From NCBI GenBank assembly GCA_024331125.1, contig JANDJI010000004.1, forward strand, positions 248,001-312,000: a stretch of 64,000 nt of DNA, in the 5' to 3' direction. The translations under genes were made by a program, and so were the position numbers. Positions 25,175 through 34,160 of this stretch are shown here, piece by piece. Below the pieces are notes generated by a model. It searched no databases. It saw only the letters and a program-made list of their open reading frames with translations, and was not told the origin of the DNA. Within the stretch, counting starts at the first letter, position 1, and each line of letters opens with the position of its first letter. The DNA is from Nitrospira sp. GTDB lineage: Bacteria > Nitrospirota > Nitrospiria > Nitrospirales > Nitrospiraceae.

Positions 25175-26995
25175 CTACCAACCGGCCCGCCCGAACATTT
25201 TTTCCAGATCGTCCGTCCCAAGCCGAAACACGGTTCGTCGCCCATGCGGACAGGTGGTCGGCTCGCCTTCGGCTCGCCAATCTTCAACCAAGGTTTTGAT
25301 CTCAGGCGGTTCCAAGGATCGGCCTGAACGGATTGCGCCATGGCAGGCCAGCGAGGCCAAGATGGAACGGACCTTTGCCTCCACCGTTGACGCGTGATCC
25401 CATTGGCTTAAATCATCGAGCAAATCGAGCAAAAACGGCTCCATGTCTATCTTGCCAAGCCCCACGGGAACGGCCCGAACCAACACGCTCGACGGCCCAA
25501 AGGGCTCAAGCTCCAACCCGAGTTTCTCAAGGTCGCCTTGATGACGACCCAGAAGGGCCGCGTGAGAAGCCGGCAAGACGACCGTTTCGGGAAGAAGCAA
25601 CGGCTGGGATCGAACGTCCCGAGACGCCCACGCGCGAAACAACCGTTCAAACAACACCCGCTCATGGGCGGTGTGCTGGTCGATCACGGCCAAGTCACCG
25701 CCGAGCTGGACGATCAGGAACGTGCGATTGAGCTGACCCAGCGGACGGATCTCTCCCGACGGCACCCGCACATAGGGCTCCGCCGTTTCGCTCACAAAAA
25801 CCAATTGGTCTCCTTCTTGGGGTGGAACGTCCGGCCGGGCAAGCGGCCGATCCGACGCGTCCGCTTCTTCTTCTCCCGCTTTCGTGTGGCTGGCTTGCCC
25901 CCCTCCCGATTCGTCGTGCACGGCCCGAGTTTGCGACCGAGTTCGGATGGATTCGCCGTTCGCTTCCGCCGTTCCCGCGACTGGAAATCCCGTCTCGACT
26001 CCCAATGCTTGACGCACCGCCCTTCGCACCAACCGGTGGATCAAATCCTGATCCGCAAAGCGGATCTCGCGCTTGGCGGGATGGACGTTGACATCGACCC
26101 GGTCGGGATCGACATCCAGGAACAAGACAAAGAGCGGCTGGCGGCCCTTGACAAGAGAGGTCCCGTATCCCTCCGTCACCGCGTGAAAGACGGCGGCGTT
26201 TCGAACGGGACGGCGATTGAGAAACAATTCCTGGGGGATCCGCGACGACCGCGCCTGCACCGGATCGATCACATAGCCGCTGACCCTGGCCGTCGGAAGA
26301 GCTGCTTGGACCGGTCGGCAGTGGGCCAGAAACGAGAGTCGATAGACCTGGCCGACGCGATCCCGCTCGGACGAAACGGCCGGACAGTTCACGGCCTCCG
26401 CTCCATTATGGAGCAGCCTGAAGTGGACGGACGGCCAGGCAAGCGCCGCCTGCTGCACGACGCGGCTGATGTGCGAGAATTCCGCCGGAGCCGACTTGAG
26501 AAATTTCTTCCGAGCCGGCTGATTGTAAAACAACTCCCTCACTTCGATGGTGGTGCCGGCCACGGGCGGTGCTTCGGCGACCTCGTCGATCTTTCCTTCC
26601 CTGACCCGGAAAGACACGCCGACCCCGGCCGAACGCACGGCCGTGGAGACGCGGACGTGGGAAACGGCGGCGATGCTCGGCAGGGCCTCGCCCCGAAATC
26701 CCATGGTCCGAATGGTCCAGAGATCCCGATCGGACCGGAGTTTGCTCGTCGCATGCCGCTCGAACGCCAACATCGCGTCGTCGGGCTCCATGCCTTCGCC
26801 GTCGTCCGTCACGCGAATCATCGTCAATCCGCCGTCCTGGATCTCGACGGTGATGGAACGGCTCTCCGCGTCCAAGCTGTTCTCGATCAGCTCTTTCACT
26901 ACGGCGGCCGGACGCTCGATCACTTCCCCGGCCGCAATGCGGCTGACGACGTCGCCGGGCAAGACGCGTATCTTTCCGCTGCCGGCTGTCACCAT
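25175..26995 (-). CDS. mutL: DNA mismatch repair protein MutL
   Basis: Protein of 606 residues. The N-terminal GHKL ATPase has IAAGEVIERPAAVVKELIEN, DDGEGM and GFRGEALPSI. The C-terminal dimerisation domain carries the endonuclease motif DQHTAHERVLFE (consensus DQHA-x2-E-x4-E, with Thr in place of Ala), ACHGAIRSG, and CPHGRRTVFRLG, so it should be an endonuclease-type MutL as in bacteria lacking MutH. Start: ATG at 26995, with GAGGAG about 9 bases upstream. It follows cpoB by 60 bases and precedes miaA. Confidence 0.95.
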   Translation of the reverse strand: MVTAGSGKIRVLPGDVVSRIAAGEVIERPAAVVKELIENSLDAESRSITVEIQDGGLTMIRVTDDGEGMEPDDAMLAFERHATSKLRSDRDLWTIRTMGFRGEALPSIAAVSHVRVSTAVRSAGVGVSFRVREGKIDEVAEAPPVAGTTIEVRELFYNQPARKKFLKSAPAEFSHISRVVQQAALAWPSVHFRLLHNGAEAVNCPAVSSERDRVGQVYRLSFLAHCRPVQAALPTARVSGYVIDPVQARSSRIPQELFLNRRPVRNAAVFHAVTEGYGTSLVKGRQPLFVLFLDVDPDRVDVNVHPAKREIRFADQDLIHRLVRRAVRQALGVETGFPVAGTAEANGESIRTRSQTRAVHDESGGGQASHTKAGEEEADASDRPLARPDVPPQEGDQLVFVSETAEPYVRVPSGEIRPLGQLNRTFLIVQLGGDLAVIDQHTAHERVLFERLFRAWASRDVRSQPLLLPETVVLPASHAALLGRHQGDLEKLGLELEPFGPSSVLVRAVPVGLGKIDMEPFLLDLLDDLSQWDHASTVEAKVRSILASLACHGAIRSGRSLEPPEIKTLVEDWRAEGEPTTCPHGRRTVFRLGTDDLEKMFGRAGW

Positions 26996-27055
26996 GAAAT
27001 CCAACTCCTCACGGATGGAAATGCGGGGAAGAAACGGAGCGGCGGGATGCGGCAA

Positions 27056-27805
27056 TCATCGGATTTCAGCCAGCTTGATTTTTGCCATTCGAGACTCCTC
27101 CGAGCCGGGAAACTCTTCGAGCACACGTTTCAAGTTCTTTCTTGATTTCGCGAGATCGCCGGTCTCCGCCGTCGCCAATCCAAGTTTGTACAACGCGGCC
27201 GGAATTTTCTCATTGCCCGGATATTCGGCCACCAGCGACTCGAATACCTGAATGGCGTGGCCGTAGTCCTTCATCTTGTAATAGGACTCTCCCAGCCAAT
27301 ACTGCGCGTTCGGGCTCAGCGACGTCACCGGAAAATCTTTCAAGAACCGTTGAAACCCGGCCACGGCAAGCTCGTATTTGCCGTTGAGGTAATCATTATA
27401 AGCCAGATTGAAGGCGGCCGTCGGGGTAATGCCCGGCGCGCCGACCGGAGCATCCCCGGAAGGAACCTGTTTGGTTGATTTGAGCGCGGATGAGGGATCG
27501 GTTCTGATCGACGCCTGGACCACCGCCTCTTCCAGTTTCGCCAGCCGGCCCTCGATCTTCTGAAGCCGGACGGACAGATCATCGAGCCGCTGCCTCCCCG
27601 GCTCGGCGTCCTTCGATCGCTCGACCGAGTCGATTCTCCGCAACGCCGATTCCAGGCGCTGATGATCATGCTCCTGCGCTCGCGAAATCACGGAAAGCTG
27701 CTCGCGCACCTCCAGAAAATCGGCGTGTTTGGCGCAAGCGGCTACCGTGAGCGCCGAAACGAGCAGCGGAGCGAGCGCGGCGGCCTTACGTCGATCATTC
27801 ACCAT
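27056..27805 (-). CDS. cpoB: Tol-Pal system protein CpoB/YbgF (copy 2)
   Basis: Protein of 249 residues. A lipobox-like TVAAC signal end is followed by a coiled coil (residues 30-90) and three TPR-like repeats (FNLAYNDYLNGKYELAVAGF onwards). In proteobacteria CpoB links Tol-Pal to septal peptidoglycan synthesis. The ATG at 27805 is given; a GTG at 27814 overlapping the upstream stop (GTGA) is possible and would couple translation. The predicted lipoprotein nature is unusual, as typical CpoB is soluble. Confidence 0.85.
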   Translation of the reverse strand: MVNDRRKAAALAPLLVSALTVAACAKHADFLEVREQLSVISRAQEHDHQRLESALRRIDSVERSKDAEPGRQRLDDLSVRLQKIEGRLAKLEEAVVQASIRTDPSSALKSTKQVPSGDAPVGAPGITPTAAFNLAYNDYLNGKYELAVAGFQRFLKDFPVTSLSPNAQYWLGESYYKMKDYGHAIQVFESLVAEYPGNEKIPAALYKLGLATAETGDLAKSRKNLKRVLEEFPGSEESRMAKIKLAEIR

Positions 27806-27810
27806 AAGAA

Positions 27811-29160
27811 TCACCGCCCGGTTTTCAGTTGCGCCAGCTTATCAGACGCTTTTCCCGCTTCCTGACTCTTGGGATACAGCGTCATCACCTGTTTGAACGC
27901 CGATTCGGCCCGTTTCTTGTCCTTCAAGGCCAAATAGGCATACCCTTTTTTCAGGATCGCGGCCGGCACCTTGTCACTCCGCGGATAATGCAGCTCGACC
28001 AGATTATAGGCGTCGATCGCTTTCTGATATTCTTTCTCACCGTAATAGGCTTCGCCTTGCCAATACCGGGCGTTCGGAGCCAGATCGGAATTGGGATACT
28101 CCGACAAGAACGCCGCAAATCCGTTCCGAGCCCCCTCCAAATCACCGTGACGAAACAACGCCAACACCCGTTCGTATTGGACTCGGTCGGGAGGGGGATC
28201 GGCTTTGGCCGTCGTCGATTCGGACGGAGCCGATTCTTTCGGCGGTGTAATCGTGATGGAAGCAGGGGCGGTGCTCGGTCTATCTAAGGCCGCCGATGCG
28301 GCGCCCGTTTCAAACCTGGGTCGATCCACCCGACCGGGCTCGGCGTCGGACAGTGACGGATCATCGGATCGCTGAGCCGACCTCGTCGACGATTGGCGAG
28401 TATCGGTTTTAGAGTTGCCGGCCTCGACCAGTCTCACCAACGATTCGATCCGACGGTCCTGTTCGGCGATCCGCGTGGAGAGGACCTGGATATTCTGAGA
28501 CAGGGACTCCAGCGATTTGCCCGTCGCTTGCTCTCTTTGATCCGCTTGCTCGTGAAGTTCCGTCAACGCCTCCCGAAATCCGGTCAACGCCTGATTGAAC
28601 TGAACGAATTTTTCCGTGCTCTGATTCAGCCGTTGACGATGGTCGGCCGTCTCTTTTTCTTGCTCCTCCAGCCTTTCATTGACCCGTTTGGCCAGGGTGT
28701 CATTGGTGCGTTGCACCGCATCGACGATATCTTTTTTCATCCCCGCCACGACGGTTTCCGTCGCGCGAGACAGGTCGTTGAGTTTGGCCGCGACTTTTGC
28801 ATCCTGCGTGTCGAAGCTTTTTTGAATCCATGCGTACCGCGTTGCATGGTCAGCATCCATTTTCTTTACTTGCTGTTCCAGTTGAACCAGCCGATGTCTG
28901 ATATCTTCTTGCTTCGCTTCCAACTCCTGCGCCAAATGAAACGCGCGTTCCACCTCCCCCTGCAATCGAGGCAATTCATGATCTCGCAATGTCGCGATTT
29001 CCTGCCCTTGCCTGGCCCGGGCCTGCGAGAGCTGCTCATCCTGCTGTTTAATGCGCTGCTGCAAAACCCGCTCGGTGTGTCTGAGATCCGATTCTTGCGC
29101 GACGCACCCGAACAGCAGAATGGACAAGACGACAGGAATCGCGGTCTCAGCCTTTCTCAT
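27811..29160 (-). CDS. Long CpoB/YbgF-like coiled-coil TPR lipoprotein (copy 1)
   Basis: Protein of 449 residues. Lipobox LFGC comes first, then about 230 residues of strongly charged heptad coiled coil (HTERVLQQRIKQQDEQL and beyond), a Ser/Thr/Pro linker, and a C-terminal region with three TPR-like repeats closely similar in design to the next gene (RVLALFRHGDLEGARNGF, ARYWQGEAYYGEKEYQKAI). It is a paralogue of the adjacent CpoB with a much longer coiled coil. Its stop overlaps the alternative GTG of the next gene. It is expected at the outer membrane, reaching toward peptidoglycan. Confidence 0.83.
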   Translation of the reverse strand: MRKAETAIPVVLSILLFGCVAQESDLRHTERVLQQRIKQQDEQLSQARARQGQEIATLRDHELPRLQGEVERAFHLAQELEAKQEDIRHRLVQLEQQVKKMDADHATRYAWIQKSFDTQDAKVAAKLNDLSRATETVVAGMKKDIVDAVQRTNDTLAKRVNERLEEQEKETADHRQRLNQSTEKFVQFNQALTGFREALTELHEQADQREQATGKSLESLSQNIQVLSTRIAEQDRRIESLVRLVEAGNSKTDTRQSSTRSAQRSDDPSLSDAEPGRVDRPRFETGAASAALDRPSTAPASITITPPKESAPSESTTAKADPPPDRVQYERVLALFRHGDLEGARNGFAAFLSEYPNSDLAPNARYWQGEAYYGEKEYQKAIDAYNLVELHYPRSDKVPAAILKKGYAYLALKDKKRAESAFKQVMTLYPKSQEAGKASDKLAQLKTGR

Positions 29161-29256
29161 ACTTGCCCCTCTCCGACGTCATCCGCCGATCGCCACGCTC
29201 TTTTCATCCACGTACGGCACCGTCCCCTGGTTTCAGAGCCGTCGCCGGCGCATTCG

Positions 29257-29907
29257 TTATCTGCCTCCCTTGACGACCATGTGCGCCCGACGGTTCTGTG
29301 AATAACAGGATTCGTCATGCTCCTTGCAAAACGGCCGTTCCTTGCCGTACGACACCACCGACAATTGCCCGGGCGGCACACCGAGCTCGACCAGATAATT
29401 TCTGGCGGCCTTGGCGCGTTTCTCTCCCAAAACCAAATTGTAGGCCGACGTACCTCGTTCGTCACAGTGTCCTTCGATCTTCAATTGCACCCCTCGGTTC
29501 GACTTGACCCACTCCGCATTACGGGATAAGGCCTGGCGTCCCTCTTCGGTAATCACAAAACTGTCGAAGGCGAAGAACACGTCCCGCAACCCGGCCGCCG
29601 CCGAGGCCGCTTGTTCGGCCCGCAGCTCGTCAAGCTGGCGAGCGGCGCTGCCGGGATCGGCTTTGGCCATAAGGGCGTTGCTTCCGACTCGCTCTTCCGA
29701 CGGATTCTTATCCAACCCCCGCAAACTCCCCCCATCCTGCCCGGACAGCGACAGATCGGGGACCTCTTGACCGGACACACCTCTATCCTGTTGCAAGGTC
29801 GCGGTATCGCCGCCGGACCGGACAGATTTCGAGGCACATCCGGCCATCATCAGAAGGCATGATCCGATCACCAATGGCGCACCGATGAGAGATTGCAGCC
29901 GCGTCAT
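29257..29907 (-). CDS. pal: Peptidoglycan-associated lipoprotein Pal
   Basis: Protein of 216 residues. Signal peptide ending MAGC (lipobox), a variable linker of 60-80 residues, then the OmpA/Pal peptidoglycan-binding domain: VFFAFDSF, IEGHCDERGTSAYNLVLGEK and the C-terminal QNRRAHMVV. It anchors the outer membrane to peptidoglycan and partners with TolB. Start ATG at 29907 with GGAGGGA upstream. It follows tolB by 103 bases. Confidence 0.93.
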   Translation of the reverse strand: MTRLQSLIGAPLVIGSCLLMMAGCASKSVRSGGDTATLQQDRGVSGQEVPDLSLSGQDGGSLRGLDKNPSEERVGSNALMAKADPGSAARQLDELRAEQAASAAAGLRDVFFAFDSFVITEEGRQALSRNAEWVKSNRGVQLKIEGHCDERGTSAYNLVLGEKRAKAARNYLVELGVPPGQLSVVSYGKERPFCKEHDESCYSQNRRAHMVVKGGR

Positions 29908-30010
29908 ATTTTTGACTCCCTTCCTCCAAATTTTTTGTGGCTTCATCGAAGAACTGTCCTCTCCAGCATACGGAGAAGCCCCTCCCGGCACAATTCAATT
30001 TTTCTCTGTA

Positions 30011-31348
30011 TCACGACGCCGGCGACCAAGCCGGAGCGCTGTTGTGCGTCCCGATATGGGTGATCCGCTCAAGATCTTTGCCGTCGGCGTTGATCATATA
30101 GATGTGGCTCTTGCCTTCCACCGTCGAGTTGAACACGAGATGCCGTCCGTCCGGCGACCAGGACGGAGAATCGTCAACGCCAGGCCCCGTCGTCAATTGG
30201 ACGCGCTTCTGACCATCGGGAGTAATCAGACAGAGTTTGTACTCCTTCCGAGGCGTCCGGCACACATAGGCGATCCAATTGCCGCGGGGCGACCAGGCCG
30301 GCGCCGCGTTATAGTCTCCTTCGAACGTCAATCGGCGCACGTTGGTCCCGTCCCCGCTCATGAGAAAAATTTGCGGCCCTCCGCTCCTATCCGATACGAA
30401 TGCAAGTTCGCGGCCAGATGGAGACCATGTTGGAGAAAGATCCCCGGCGGCATTGACCGTCAACCGCTGAACGGCCTTGGTGCGGGTATCCATACGATAC
30501 AGTTCGGAATTCCCCTCGTAACTCGAAGCAAACGCGAGAAAATTTCCATCCGGCGACAACGTCGGCGTGATGTTCAAACCGCCCAACGACACCAATGTCC
30601 AGCGTTTTCCGGTCGCCAGCTCGATCATGTCGATGGTTTGGGTGTTTCGATGACGATAGGCGGTGAACACTAAAAACCTTCGGTCCGGCGACCATCGAGG
30701 CATCAGATTCAAGAACCCGTCCGCCGTCACTTGACGCGGCTCATAGCCGTCATAATCCATCACGAAGAGCTCACGAGCGACCCCCTGCTCCGCGACGTAG
30801 GCGATCTTGGTCCGGGCGATGCCCGGCTCTCCCGTATACCGAAACACCAGCTCGTCCGCAAACCTGTGCGCCATCAACCGCGCGACGGAAGGAGACCCCA
30901 CATATCGTTTGCCTCCGACCATCTCATCGCTCCCCGCATCATACACGTAGGCTTCCATATTTACGTCGGCATCCTTGTCTTCGCTCTTCATGCCGGCCTT
31001 GCCCCAGACGATCACAGAGGCCCCCTGCTCCGCGGCCTGTTTGAACAACGGATGCGGCTCGGTTCCCAAGGTGCTTGCCTTTACCCCAAGGCCGGCCACA
31101 TCCACGAGAGAAAACACCAGCGACCGGCGCAGATCGGCCTTGAGCACCTCCTCGATGCGGGCCCCCAGCTTGATTCGGCCTTCCGGCGAATCCGGTCCGC
31201 CCGCGTCGGCGATTCCGACGACACCCACCGGGATTTTCTGAAAATCCGGTCTCGTCGCCTCAAGAAACACGTCCGTCGCCCGGGACTCAATGATCCAGAT
31301 CAGCCCGACCGACGCACATAAACCGATAATGACGGTTTTCGGCCACAT
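30011..31348 (-). CDS. tolB: Periplasmic Tol-Pal protein TolB
   Basis: Protein of 445 residues. A signal sequence is followed by an N-terminal alpha/beta domain and a six-bladed beta-propeller with WD40-like repeats containing the PxWSPDG pattern (PRWSPDRRF, PTWSPSGRE, PAWSPRGNW, PSWSPDGRH, PAWSPAS). ATG 31348 was chosen: AGGGA lies 8 bases upstream, and it starts just after the stop of the TonB-like gene. A longer GTG/ATG start at 31369/31366 overlaps that gene. It bridges Pal and TolA. Confidence 0.93.
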   Translation of the reverse strand: MWPKTVIIGLCASVGLIWIIESRATDVFLEATRPDFQKIPVGVVGIADAGGPDSPEGRIKLGARIEEVLKADLRRSLVFSLVDVAGLGVKASTLGTEPHPLFKQAAEQGASVIVWGKAGMKSEDKDADVNMEAYVYDAGSDEMVGGKRYVGSPSVARLMAHRFADELVFRYTGEPGIARTKIAYVAEQGVARELFVMDYDGYEPRQVTADGFLNLMPRWSPDRRFLVFTAYRHRNTQTIDMIELATGKRWTLVSLGGLNITPTLSPDGNFLAFASSYEGNSELYRMDTRTKAVQRLTVNAAGDLSPTWSPSGRELAFVSDRSGGPQIFLMSGDGTNVRRLTFEGDYNAAPAWSPRGNWIAYVCRTPRKEYKLCLITPDGQKRVQLTTGPGVDDSPSWSPDGRHLVFNSTVEGKSHIYMINADGKDLERITHIGTHNSAPAWSPAS

Positions 31349-31352
31349 TGAT

Positions 31353-32378
31353 TTATCCCTGCGCATCACCGACGGTGAACGTGAAATGAGCGTCGTAATG
31401 GGATTCCACCACCTCGGGCGGAAACATCGGCAAGGGAATCGCTCTGATCACGGCTCGTTTTCCCGCCAGGTCATAGTACTCATTGCCGGACGACCGCTCA
31501 ACCTCCACTTCGGTCACCGACCCGTCGCGATGGAGCCGGAATCGGATGACAACGACATAGGTCCGGCCCATGAGATCAATCGGCGGCGCCTCCCAAAAAC
31601 TGCTGATCCGTTGTCGAACACGGCCGAGATACGCATTGGAGCCGGACGCGACGCCGGCGACTTTCAGCGTCGTATCGACCATTTTGGCGCTTGGCATCTT
31701 CGCTTCGACCTGAGGAGCCGGCTTGGGAGGCGATTCCAGCGGCGGAGGCTGGGCAAGATCGATTTTCCTGATGTTCCGCAGCTCCTGATCGAGCTCCCTG
31801 TTCAACTCCTCAGCCAGCGAGGGTCGCGGTTTGCTTTCGGGAACTTTTCTGGGCGGCTCGGTCATTTCGGAAACGATCGGAACGTCGGGCAGCTTGAGTT
31901 GCCGCTTAACCGGGCGCTCCGCCGGACTCAAATCCCCCAGTTTCGGCGCATCGGGCGGCAACTCCATTTTAGCCATGACGTCCCTGGCCGGTTGATTCAC
32001 CGGCGCCGGGGGCGCCAAAGGTACCGGAGGCGGTGCGGGCGTCGGTGCCGGAGTCGCCTTCATCGGCGGGGGTGGAAGAGGAGCCGTCATCGCTTTTGCC
32101 GATGCCTTTGCCGGTGCTTTGACCTCAGTTTTTGGCGGATCAACCGGTTTGGGCGGCGGACTTGGGGGACTTGGCTGACTCGGCTCCGAAGCCAAGGACA
32201 CCTCGATGGCTGAAGCCAACGGTCTCTCACTGGGATGGGGGAGGCGAACCCATGTCACAAGCGCCAGCACTCCCACATGGAGAAAAAGGGATCCCGTGAC
32301 GGCAAGCCAGAACCGATAACTTATATCGGCTTGCCGCTCCTCCATCCAACATTCTGCCGAAGCGGAGGCCTGCGCCAT
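31353..32378 (-). CDS. TonB/TolA-type energy-transducing protein
   Basis: Protein of 341 residues with one N-terminal membrane helix (about 22-42, FWLAVTGSLFLHVGVLALVTW) and a very long Pro/Lys/Ala-rich periplasmic region. The C-terminal TonB-type domain reads GRVRQRISSFWEAPP and ends FTFTVGDA. By position between tolR and tolB it acts as TolA. The C-terminal fold resembles TonB as well, so it might also energise TonB-dependent receptors. Two ATGs are 6 bases apart (32384 and 32378); GAAGGA fits the second. It is the link between the inner-membrane motor and outer-membrane partners. Confidence 0.87.
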   Translation of the reverse strand: MAQASASAECWMEERQADISYRFWLAVTGSLFLHVGVLALVTWVRLPHPSERPLASAIEVSLASEPSQPSPPSPPPKPVDPPKTEVKAPAKASAKAMTAPLPPPPMKATPAPTPAPPPVPLAPPAPVNQPARDVMAKMELPPDAPKLGDLSPAERPVKRQLKLPDVPIVSEMTEPPRKVPESKPRPSLAEELNRELDQELRNIRKIDLAQPPPLESPPKPAPQVEAKMPSAKMVDTTLKVAGVASGSNAYLGRVRQRISSFWEAPPIDLMGRTYVVVIRFRLHRDGSVTEVEVERSSGNEYYDLAGKRAVIRAIPLPMFPPEVVESHYDAHFTFTVGDAQG

Positions 32379-32392
32379 GCCCATCCTTCGTC

Positions 32393-32836
32393 TTACTGCT
32401 TGCGTGCCGGCGCTATGGTGTCGGCCACAGGTTCCGGACCCGTCGGATCGGTCACCATGCCGAGTTTCTCGATACCGGCCTTTTTCACCGCATCCATCAC
32501 CTGAACCACGACGCCGTAGGGGACGTCGCGGTCCGCCCTGAGATAGAGCGACACGTCGCGTCGTTCCTCTTTCAGGAGGCGGAGCTTTCGCTCCAACTGC
32601 GCGAGCCCCACTTGATCCTTATCAAGATACAGCCGCTGATCCTTTTCGATCGTGAGAACCATGCGCATCTCGGGCTTGATCGTGTTGGAAGCGGACGTGG
32701 GCAGATTGATATCCATCCCACGGTACAACATCGGAGCCGTGACCATAAAGATCACCAACAAAACCAGCACGACATCGACCAGCGGAATAACGTTGATCTC
32801 GGCCAGAAACCGCCGTTGTCTGCTCTCAAGCATCAT
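32393..32836 (-). CDS. tolR: Biopolymer transport protein TolR/ExbD
   Basis: Protein of 147 residues with one N-terminal membrane helix carrying the conserved motor Asp (INVIPLVDVVLVLLVIFMV). The periplasmic domain has YRGMDINLP and the ending PYGVVVQVMDAVKKAGIEKLG, typical of ExbD/TolR. The tandem ATG starts overlap the tolQ stop (ATGATGA-type overlap). It forms the proton-driven stator with TolQ. Confidence 0.93.
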   Translation of the reverse strand: MMLESRQRRFLAEINVIPLVDVVLVLLVIFMVTAPMLYRGMDINLPTSASNTIKPEMRMVLTIEKDQRLYLDKDQVGLAQLERKLRLLKEERRDVSLYLRADRDVPYGVVVQVMDAVKKAGIEKLGMVTDPTGPEPVADTIAPARKQ

Positions 32837-33561
32837 CCCTTCGCTCCCCAGGGAACCAATTGCGGCTTGGCGGAAGTCTGTTGGGGCTTGGCGGAGAGCA
32901 ACGCCAACAGCTCGACAACCACGGCATCCATCCGAAACGCCGCGCGACGAATGCGTCCCAAGAAATAATTGTAAGCGATGACAGCGGGAATCGCGGCGAA
33001 TAATCCGGCCGCCGTCGCGATCAGCGCCTCGGACACGCCGGGCGCCACGGCCGCGATGCTCGCCGTGCCTTGCGCGCCGATCTCTCGGAACGAATCGATG
33101 ATACCGACCACGGTACCCAACAGCCCCACAAAGGGACTGATGTTCCCGGTCGTCGCCAAAAAGGGCAGGAGCGACTCGAGCCTGGCAATCTGTCCTTGAG
33201 CGACGTGCGCGGCCGCCCGTTCCATCACGTGCCGATCCATCGTCGGCGAGGGGACGGCGGAATCGTGCGGATCCCACTCCTCCTTCGAAGCCCGATTCAA
33301 CCGATCGACGACGCCGTGGTACACCTTGGCGCAGGGACTTTCGCTCGTCCTGTGGGCATGGCGCGCGATTTCATCCAGATCCTTGGCTTTGGACAGCACC
33401 GCCATGAACCGCCGATCCTCCACATCGACCGTCCGGAAGGTCCACCACTTATACAAAATGATCGCCCAGGACACGATGGAGAAACACAACAGCAACGACA
33501 AGACCACCTTCGCCACGAGGCCGAGCGAAGCAACGACGGTGATCGGATCCGCTTGAAACAT
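32833..33561 (-). CDS. tolQ: Biopolymer transport protein TolQ/ExbB
   Basis: Protein of 242 residues with three membrane helices: one near 8-35, and the paired helices from FLATTGNISPFVGLLGTVVGII to PGVSEALIATAAGLFAAIPAVIAYN. Those segments contain the conserved Gly/Thr residues of the MotA/TolQ/ExbB fold. The first helix is followed by a long cytoplasmic loop. ATG at 33561 is preceded by AGGAAAGG. A TACAAT -10-like box lies at 33631-33636 on this strand but lacks a good -35. It heads the Tol-Pal genes. Confidence 0.93.
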   Translation of the reverse strand: MFQADPITVVASLGLVAKVVLSLLLCFSIVSWAIILYKWWTFRTVDVEDRRFMAVLSKAKDLDEIARHAHRTSESPCAKVYHGVVDRLNRASKEEWDPHDSAVPSPTMDRHVMERAAAHVAQGQIARLESLLPFLATTGNISPFVGLLGTVVGIIDSFREIGAQGTASIAAVAPGVSEALIATAAGLFAAIPAVIAYNYFLGRIRRAAFRMDAVVVELLALLSAKPQQTSAKPQLVPWGAKG

Positions 33562-33797
33562 GGTTATGACGCCTTTCCTCTCCTCCCTATCACGTCCCTG
33601 CCACGCGGGACGATCGATTGAGTCGATTGAATTGTAGCAAACTCCCGAACAAACAGAAGGAGCCGCCGAAAGTCTTTCTGCGCAGATCGTCCTTGGCCTT
33701 TCAGCGAAGAGAGTCCAGGACTCGCATGAGCAGGATAGGGGTATGCCTCGGAGCCCTCGATCATGGGCTGCCACCGGTGGCGGAGCATGGTGAACTA

Positions 33798-33875
33798 TGG
33801 CGGGGCCGACGGGATTTGAACCCGCGACCTCCAGATTGACAATCTGGCGTCCTAACCAAGCTGAACGACGGCCCC
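33798..33875 (-). tRNA. tRNA-Asp (GTC)
   Basis: Reverse strand folds as a full cloverleaf with a 7-bp acceptor (GGGGCCG/CGGCCCC), anticodon loop TTGTCAA giving GTC, T-loop GGTTCAAAT, and an encoded CCA end. It lies 123 bases after tRNA-Val on the same strand. Confidence 0.96.
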
Positions 33876-33998
33876 TCTCAAGTCTGCTCGCGGAGGAGGA
33901 TTCGAATTGACAAAACCCGTGTACGGGTCTCCCCGCAGCCTCGCCTTCTACGAGGCTTTGCGGAAACTCCTTTTCAGCAGGAGACTCCCCATTCCTTC

Positions 33999-34074
33999 TG
34001 GTAGGCGGAACAGGGATCGAACCTGTGACCTCTGCCTTGTAAGGGCAGCGCTCTTCCAACTGAGCTATCCGCCC
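33999..34074 (-). tRNA. tRNA-Val (TAC)
   Basis: Reverse strand cloverleaf starting GGGCGGATAGCTCAG, anticodon loop CTTACAA giving TAC, T-arm GGTTCGATC, and CCA encoded. The first acceptor pair is a G-T wobble. It is the first gene behind the promoter at 34097-34125; the Asp tRNA follows. Confidence 0.96.
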
Positions 34075-34096
34075 GGGTTTTTTGTCAACCCGGCGG

Positions 34097-34125
34097 AGGG
34101 TATCAAGTCCCTTTCACCTTGTCAA
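34097..34125 (-). promoter_or_regulatory. Promoter of the tRNA-Val/tRNA-Asp genes
   Basis: Minus strand: perfect TTGACA, 17-base spacer, TACCCT. It points into tRNA-Val about 23 bases further on. A second TTGACA nearer to the tRNA is too close to the mature 5' end to be a -35. Confidence 0.65.
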
Positions 34126-34160
34126 CCGGTCGTCTCTTCCTCCGTGCATCTGATCATCGC

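Noticed and set aside
25538-27145. A 535-codon plus-strand frame opposite mutL
   Set aside because: Antisense shadow, Arg/His-rich composition typical of GC-driven open frames.
34074-34097. Hairpin CCGGGTT...AACCCGG just upstream of tRNA-Val, possible terminator
   Set aside because: It overlaps the mature tRNA 5' end and lies between promoter and tRNA, so termination there makes no sense; probably leader structure.
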